Shown: one piece after another, positions 58,860-64,000 of the stretch | Position numbering within the stretch: position 1 is the stretch's first letter | Layout of the letters: each line of letters opens with the position of its first letter | Origin: Dictyophora rubrovolvata | Lineage: Eukaryota > Basidiomycota > Agaricomycetes > Phallales > Phallaceae | NCBI GenBank assembly: GCA_029959195.1 | Contig: CP114121.1 | Location: 1-64,000 of the forward strand | DNA length: 64,000 bases | Direction of reading: 5' to 3' | Position numbers and translations under genes: made by a program | The notes under the pieces: generated by a model | What the model saw: the letters and a program-made list of their open reading frames with translations, nothing else | The model's database searches: none | What the model was told of the DNA's origin: nothing

Positions 58860-59812
58860 ATGACCAAATCTTTCAATCAAATGGTTTCAACAAACCGTCA
58901 TCCTCGATATTATTTTGAGGACGGCGTGGTATTTCATGTAAGTAGCTTGGCCAAACTCTATTTTGAGGCTTAAGGTGCTTAGGTGGAAGACACATATTTC
59001 AAAATTCCACGACACAAACTTTGCCTGCATTCTCCCGTTTTTAGTAACCTTTTTGTCTTACCCGTGGGATCTTCGGAGTCAGCCTCAGCTGCTTCTGAAG
59101 GCAGCTCAGACGAGCATCCTATCAACTTGTCACAGGAATCGGCGGTTGATTTTGAAAGACTATTAACATATTTATATCCTTTGTGAGTTGACATTGACTT
59201 TCCCTTCATCTTTCAACTGAAAAAAGACAGAACAAACAACTACCTCTTTTCCTCCGATAATTTTTCAAGCAAATGGGACCTTGATTATCTGCATTCGATT
59301 CTGAAACTTTCTAAAAAGTTCATAATGGACGATATTCGTGCAGAAGTAATCAAAGCCATAGACCAGAGAAAACTCCTCGATGATATGTCAATGACCAAAA
59401 TACAATTCGGATGGGAGTTTGACAATCCTTCTTGGACCTTAGAAGGATTCATGGAATTAGTCAAACGTCAGTCTCCCCTAAGTGTAGATGAAGGGAAAAT
59501 ATTAGGACTTGAAGATGCTATTCGTTGTATGGCAGCTCGAGAAACATGCCGTAATGCAAGCCCTCTTCCCCCATTTCACTTCGGTTCCGGCGCGCCCGAC
59601 CAAAGCCCCAAACCTGAACACGGTACACATTGATGATAAAATTGGTCGGTTTGAAAACTAATTTTTTTTTGTATATAGTAATTTCGGCTCTCCAGAAATG
59701 GTTTGTAAACGATCATAGACTTTTCGGCGGCAGTCCGACACCTGTTAAAAGTTTGGAACGCGGCGAGCTTAGGTCCCGGGATGCCAGAAGGACTGGCGGA
59801 ATTTCTAAATAG
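58860..59812 (+). CDS. BTB/POZ domain protein (copy A, intact)
   Basis: Four exons are predicted. Exon 1 is MTKSFNQMVSTNRHPRYYFE with DGVVFH. Exon 2 is VEDTYFKIPRHKLCLHSPVF with LLTYLYPL at its end. Exon 3 is NNYLFSSDNFSSKWDLDYLH to RETCRNASPLPPFHFGSGAP. The last exon is ALQKWFVNDHRLFGGSPTPV ending RRTGGISK. Exons 1-2 form the N-terminal BTB fold (V-F-H-V-E-D-T-x-F-K-I-P-R-H-x-L-x-x-H-S-P-V-F), the usual Agaricomycete type that can bridge to Cul3. It lies about 180 bp from the divergent ankyrin gene. It is a close paralogue of the copies at 60554 and 62020 and is the only one with all frames open. Confidence 0.82.
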
Positions 59813-60553
59813 ATAACTTCGTTGTGTTCAACGGTCAATTTCCCGATGCAATGAACAGAGGATGTACATCTCTAGCTAAGAAGACATTCAACCATAAATA
59901 AGCTCAGTGATCCAGTACGCAAACCTTTTCTTCTTTTTGAAGCTCGGTCCAGACACCAGTTCTGGATAGAAATGTCGCATTCCTACATGCGGTATTTTTA
60001 CTTTGACTCGATGTTTCAAGCTCGAGTCAAAAACGTTGCCCTGATTTATTGCATCACGTTTCCCATGTCAATTTGCGCCATCTCCAGCCAGTGTCTTGAT
60101 TCCTTTCTGGTCTTACTCCTAGGGCACTTTGGGAGGGAAGACCAAAGCGCAGGATAAAGTCTCACCGGCAGTTCAGACGCCGTCGTTGGGAGGTATAGTG
60201 TCGAGAAAGAACAGATTCACGCTTTAGGTTGACGTTGAGGTTCCAATAGTTATAGAAGTTAAGGGGTCGTATTGTACTGATTCAGACGCGCTCGGGACGA
60301 ACATGAAAACAGTGGTGTTCCCGCGGCTTCTCCGATTATAAAAACTCTCGCCGGAAGTATGAGCTGGTCCATTCATATGCCGTAAATTATTTCCAACGTC
60401 CGCTGTTTCTCTCAAGGATCATTTCCGGAACAAAGCTTAGGCTTGACTTCGTGATTTCCCTAGTTGCTCATCCAATTCCAAATCAGACTCGTCAAACCGA
60501 CTAGTTTCTAAAATCCCCAGAACTACAAGAGAACGAACTCACACTAATACAAA
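59813..60553. other. Spacer between BTB copies
   Basis: Homology to the copy B flank continues to about 59895, then ends. No gene was recognised beyond that. Confidence 0.5.
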
Positions 60554-61119
60554 ATGTCAGCCCCAGTATTATTACTTCGAAGAAGCGGCGGCGTAGTGCT
60601 TCGCGTAAGTGCCTATATTTAACCACTCTCAGACTTCAATGATTTTAATCATGGACGCAGGTTAAAGACGCATGTTACAAAGTGGCGCCACGAAAGCTTT
60701 GCTTTGCTTCCCCTGTTTTCAATGATCTTTTCACTCTGCCCACGGATTCCGTGCGGCACCGGGTACCATAATCAGTTTCTACGGACGGAAACTCGAATGC
60801 GGAAACTCGAATGAACATCTCATCGTCTTACCGGAAACACCCTCTAATGATTTCGAGAGGCTGTTGATATATCTGTGCTTTCTGTGAGTTACCATCGACC
60901 CCCGCTCCACATCATCCGATTGTTAACATGTTAGCATATGACAACGAGTTCATCGAAAGATTTCCCGAGAGAATGGGATTTAGTCCTAAGGCTCTCCAAG
61001 CGGTACATCATGGACAGTATTTGCGTCGAAGCGATCGAGGCCATAGACCAGTTGTCCCTCCCGGATCCGTTGACCCGGATACAGTTTGGAATAGAATTGA
61101 TCATTTGTCATTGACTTGA
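60554..61119 (+). pseudogene. BTB/POZ pseudogene (diverged copy C)
   Basis: This is recognisable as the same family. Exon 1 is MSAPVLLLRRSGGVVLR. Exon 2 is VKDACYKVAPRKLCFASPVF, with a frame change before NEHLIVLPETPSNDFERLL (where copy A has NLSQESAVDFERLL). The last piece is IMDSICVEAIEAIDQLSLPD with TRIQFGIEL in a shifted frame, matching IMDDIRAEVIKAIDQ... of copy A. Several stops and frame changes interrupt it and the C-terminal third is missing. It is older than the A/B duplication. Confidence 0.72.
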
Positions 61120-62019
61120 AGAAGACTTTTCCCACCCCACAATTCTTTCCTAAGTCTTGAGAGACGCGGAAAAACTAGCTTGGAGAATGCTTTTCTTAGA
61201 TGGGAGCTCGAGATACATACATACATGACGCACCGCAGCTCAGTTCATTATAGCGAGGGAGTAGTGCGGCGGCCCAGGCCGTAAGCATCAGACGTTGTTT
61301 ACTCAAATCAAACAAATCAAATACTCAAACTTTCATCTACGGATGTAATTCATAGGAGATACTAAAATTTTCTACGACACCCCATTGGACCGACATCCCA
61401 CTCAATTAAAAGCTCGACTTTCTTCCTACTGTAAACCTGCGCGAACGTCGCACGAGGAAAGTGGCAGAGGATATAAAATGAATATCAAATAGATCTACGA
61501 TGAAACTCTGTATGTACATGAGACTTTTATAGAATAAAAGTGAATGTACTACAGACAAAGAAAATGAGCATAAAGGAAGGAACATAAAGGAGGGATAAAT
61601 AAAGGAAGATGGAAGTGCGCGAATGCGCACAAAGGAGCTAAAAATACCTCAAGGACGACAAACGAATGGTGACGTCGTCTCGCTACACACGGGCACCGAC
61701 CCTTACACTACAATCTACTAACAGCAATAAATTTGAAGACTGACGTATACATAAATGCGTTGTCGAGCATACTATGACACAGTAGATTGCCTCAACAGGG
61801 TATGGACTCACAACGCATGGTACTTCAGTAAACAATCTATGTGCGGCGACCACGAAATCAAGGTTAGAAGAGTGATATCGTGACTGGAAAGGCTCAAATA
61901 GGATGTGAGATTCTTCATTATTTAAATATAGACGGCAGTGTGTTACCGTAATCTAAGCCTGCCTTCATGAACCCACGTGCTCCTCTTCACATTTAAAAGA
62001 CAGGACATCGATAACGACC
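61120..62019. other. Spacer between BTB copies
   Basis: The stretch is AT-rich with no gene. Homology to copy A begins at about 61981, some 40 bp upstream of the copy B start codon. Confidence 0.5.
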
Positions 62020-62953
62020 ATGACCAAATCTTTCAATCAAATGGTTTCAACAAACCGTCATCCTCGATATTACTTTGAAGACGGCGTGGTATTTCATGTA
62101 AGTTATCTTTAAGTTTGAGCAAACTCTATTATAATCTGAAGCTTGATGTGCTTAGGTGGAAGATACATATTTCAAAATTCCACGACACAAACTTTGCCTG
62201 CATTCTCCCGTTTTTAGTAGCCTTTTTGGTTTACCCGTGGGCTCTTCGGCCCCAGCCTCTGCTGTAGAAGGCAGCTCAGAGAGCATCCTATCAATTTGCC
62301 ACAGGAATCTGCAGTTGATTTTGAACGACTATTAACATATTTATATCCTTTGTGAGTTGACATTGACTTTCCCTTCATCTTTAAGCTGACAAAAGACAGA
62401 ACAAACAACTACCTCTTTTCCTCTGATAACTTTTCAAGCAATTGGGACCTTGATCATCTGCATTCGATTCTGAAACTCTCTAAAAAATATATAATGGATG
62501 ATATTCGTGCAGAAATCATCAAGGCCATAAACCGGGGGGAATTCCTCAATGATATAACCAAAATACAATTCGGAGTAGAGTTTAACAATCCTCCTTGGGC
62601 CTTAGAAGGATTCATGGAATTAGTCAAACGTCAGTCTCCCCTAAGTGTAGATGAAGGGAAAATATTAGGACTTGAAGATGCTATTCGTTGTATGGCAGCT
62701 CGAGAAACATGCCGTAATGCAAGTAGCCAATATGGGTATCGTTACTCAGGCTCTAAACCTGTCAATGATCACCGTAACGGTCCAGGTACACATCGATAAT
62801 AATATTTGTCAGTTTGAAAATTAAATTTTTTCGTATATAGCATTTTCGGCTCTTCAGAAATGGTTTGCAGACGATCATAGACTTTTCGGCGACAGTTCGG
62901 TACCTGTCGAAAGGTTGGAACGCGGCCACGAAGTAGACGATTATGAATTTTAG
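62020..62953 (+). pseudogene. BTB/POZ gene copy B, single-base frameshift
   Basis: Exons align one-to-one with copy A: the same MTKSFNQMVSTNRHPRYYFE start, VEDTYFKIPRHKLCLHSPVF, IMDDIRAEIIKAI and ALQKWFADDHRLFGDSSVPV ending DDYEF. One base present in copy A is missing after position 62280 in exon 2, which turns the end of the BTB domain into a short unrelated tail with a stop at about 62332. All other exons remain open, so the break is recent. It would make no complete BTB fold unless an alternative splice restores frame. A 123-bp block in exon 3 (62601-62723) is identical to copy A (59438-59560). Confidence 0.75.
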
Positions 62954-64000
62954 AACCAGGACGCCAGAAGGACCGGCATTTCTATCTCTTTAGCCTCGTT
63001 GTATTCAACAGTCATCTCCCACTGCAATGAACAGACGATGTACACATTCAGTTTAGAGGGCATTCAACAATACACGCCCAAATTATGCGCGTTGTCTACA
63101 TAAGGAAAAGAGTGTGCGCTTTTCAGATCAATTAGCCAACTCACGCAAGTATCTTAGAATCTTAATTTCCACGAACCTGTGATTGAGTACCGTACCAGTC
63201 CTAGTCAGTCCTAGTCTGCCTGGCAGTGAAGTGTCCCAGGGGGCATTATATGCATGGTCCGATTTGCTTCAATTCTTGGCACCCCTAGAAGATGAACATG
63301 AATGAAATTTATAAAAGTGGCATCATTGGAGCCTTCAATGGACTTGATAGCCAGCCAAATACCAGCTGCATAATTGTGGGTTGGTCATCCATCGCAGTGG
63401 CCGTCATAGGCATAAGTATGGCATGAGACCAGTTTCATTGTATGCCAATGCTTGGCTACCCTGTATTTGTTTGGAACTCGCGGCACGATGCCTGAACTCG
63501 TGACCCAATTGAAATCAAAATAACAAACGTTCGATGTCTGTTCTGACATCGCAGATTCCAAAATCCCGAAGAAGACTGCAAACGAATTAGATTCCATAAT
63601 GTGATAAATAGCCCTTAAGCTCCCTTAAGTCGGAGCTATAAAACCAACCAGAAGCTAGGAATTCGCATCGAATCAATGTTTGTCAATCGGAAGTCTGGAG
63701 TAAAGTTTAAGAGGTGTTGCCTCAGGCTTGTCGTTTGTCCGTACTCCCCGCTGGTAACCATCGATTCATCGATAAACTGACATTGCTTTTTAGGCTTTCT
63801 CGATGCATCTGAATGGAGTACGGAGAACTTCAGCCCAGAAATTGATCGCCTATGTCATAGGCGGAACTCAAAAGGCAGGAGAGGCACGTGGTTTGAAACA
63901 ATAAATACAAACTCCGACATCTACCGAATAAAAAGAACGATGTAAAGTATGACGTGCCCGTGACCGTCGGATCCTCTTTACGACCATCTTTCTGACGACT
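62954..64000. other. Window end, no gene recognised
   Basis: The 3' flank of copy B ends near 63075. A 70-codon minus-strand frame (63385-63597) has no family features. A short palindrome GCCTATGTCATAGGC lies near 63849. Nothing else can be supported. Confidence 0.5.

Larger units (their letters stand above)
58831..63075 (+). repeat. ~1.07-kb direct duplication: BTB copies A (58831-59895) and B (61981-63075)
   Basis: Homology runs from just upstream of the start codons (CCTCTTCACATTTAAAAG in both) through all exons and introns. It continues into the 3' flank with CAATGAACAGA.GATGTACA. The copies are about 3.1 kb apart in the same orientation with decayed copy C between them. Divergence is uneven: a perfectly conserved core, substitutions in the BTB exons and a wholly different segment just after the core. 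Confidence 0.85.

Noticed and set aside
63385-63597. 70-codon minus-strand frame with three cysteines
   Set aside because: No signal peptide and no continuation by splicing; support is too weak for a secreted small protein.
1-64000. Search for tRNA and rRNA genes
   Set aside because: No cloverleaf with A/B box pair or rRNA-like segment was noticed by eye. A tRNAscan-type run would be decisive.

Overview
The window is one end of a fungal, most likely basidiomycete (Agaricomycete-type), chromosome. It opens with about 337 bp of (CCCTAAA)n on the + strand, which is the correct orientation for a left telomere. Genes are split by many short GT-AG introns of about 45-65 bp. They include families typical of wood- or litter-decaying or plant-associated Agaricomycetes: GH7 cellobiohydrolase with CBM1, several F-box proteins, BTB/POZ proteins, a pepsin-like protease and a secreted phospholipase B. 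Species assignment is not possible from the sequence alone. The telomere unit is the plant-type heptamer TTTAGGG rather than the TTAGGG usual in fungi.

Layout. 1-337 is telomere. 338-6870 is an AT-rich subtelomere without intact genes. It holds diverged tandem duplications, a solo LTR with a target-site duplication (2995-3400) and a decayed acidic-tailed gene into which that LTR inserted. 6870-8235 is a dead cytochrome P450 that has lost its heme cysteine. 8975-25238 is a dense, intact block: MFS drug/polyamine-type transporter (-), NCS1 purine-cytosine permease (+), F-box protein (-), Drs2-type P4-ATPase phospholipid flippase (+) and GH7 cellobiohydrolase (-). 26053-34781 is a mostly minus-strand run: a LEA/CsbD-like repeat protein, a doubtful His-rich small gene, an LRR-like protein, RNase III and a short-chain dehydrogenase.

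34.8-42.6 kb is sparser, with one small three-exon protein (-) and one F-box-like protein (+). A secreted aspartic protease (+) follows at 42.6-44.3 kb. A MITE-like element (45443-45825) then abuts a carboxylesterase remnant. 47.2-58.7 kb is again minus-strand: an F-box protein with a frame-disrupted tail, phospholipase B and a large ankyrin/disordered protein. The last 5 kb is a local BTB/POZ family: one intact gene, one strongly decayed copy and one copy with a single-base frameshift. The outer two share a 123-bp block with no differences.

Functional picture. There is no obvious biosynthetic cluster. Secreted hydrolases (GH7-CBM1, aspartic protease, phospholipase B, dead carboxylesterase) and uptake or efflux transporters (NCS1, MFS) fit a saprotroph or plant-associated lifestyle. 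F-box and BTB proteins, which are typical substrate adaptors of cullin ubiquitin ligases, are the families being duplicated and lost here. All exon boundaries were inferred by eye from reading frame, splice consensus and family conservation.
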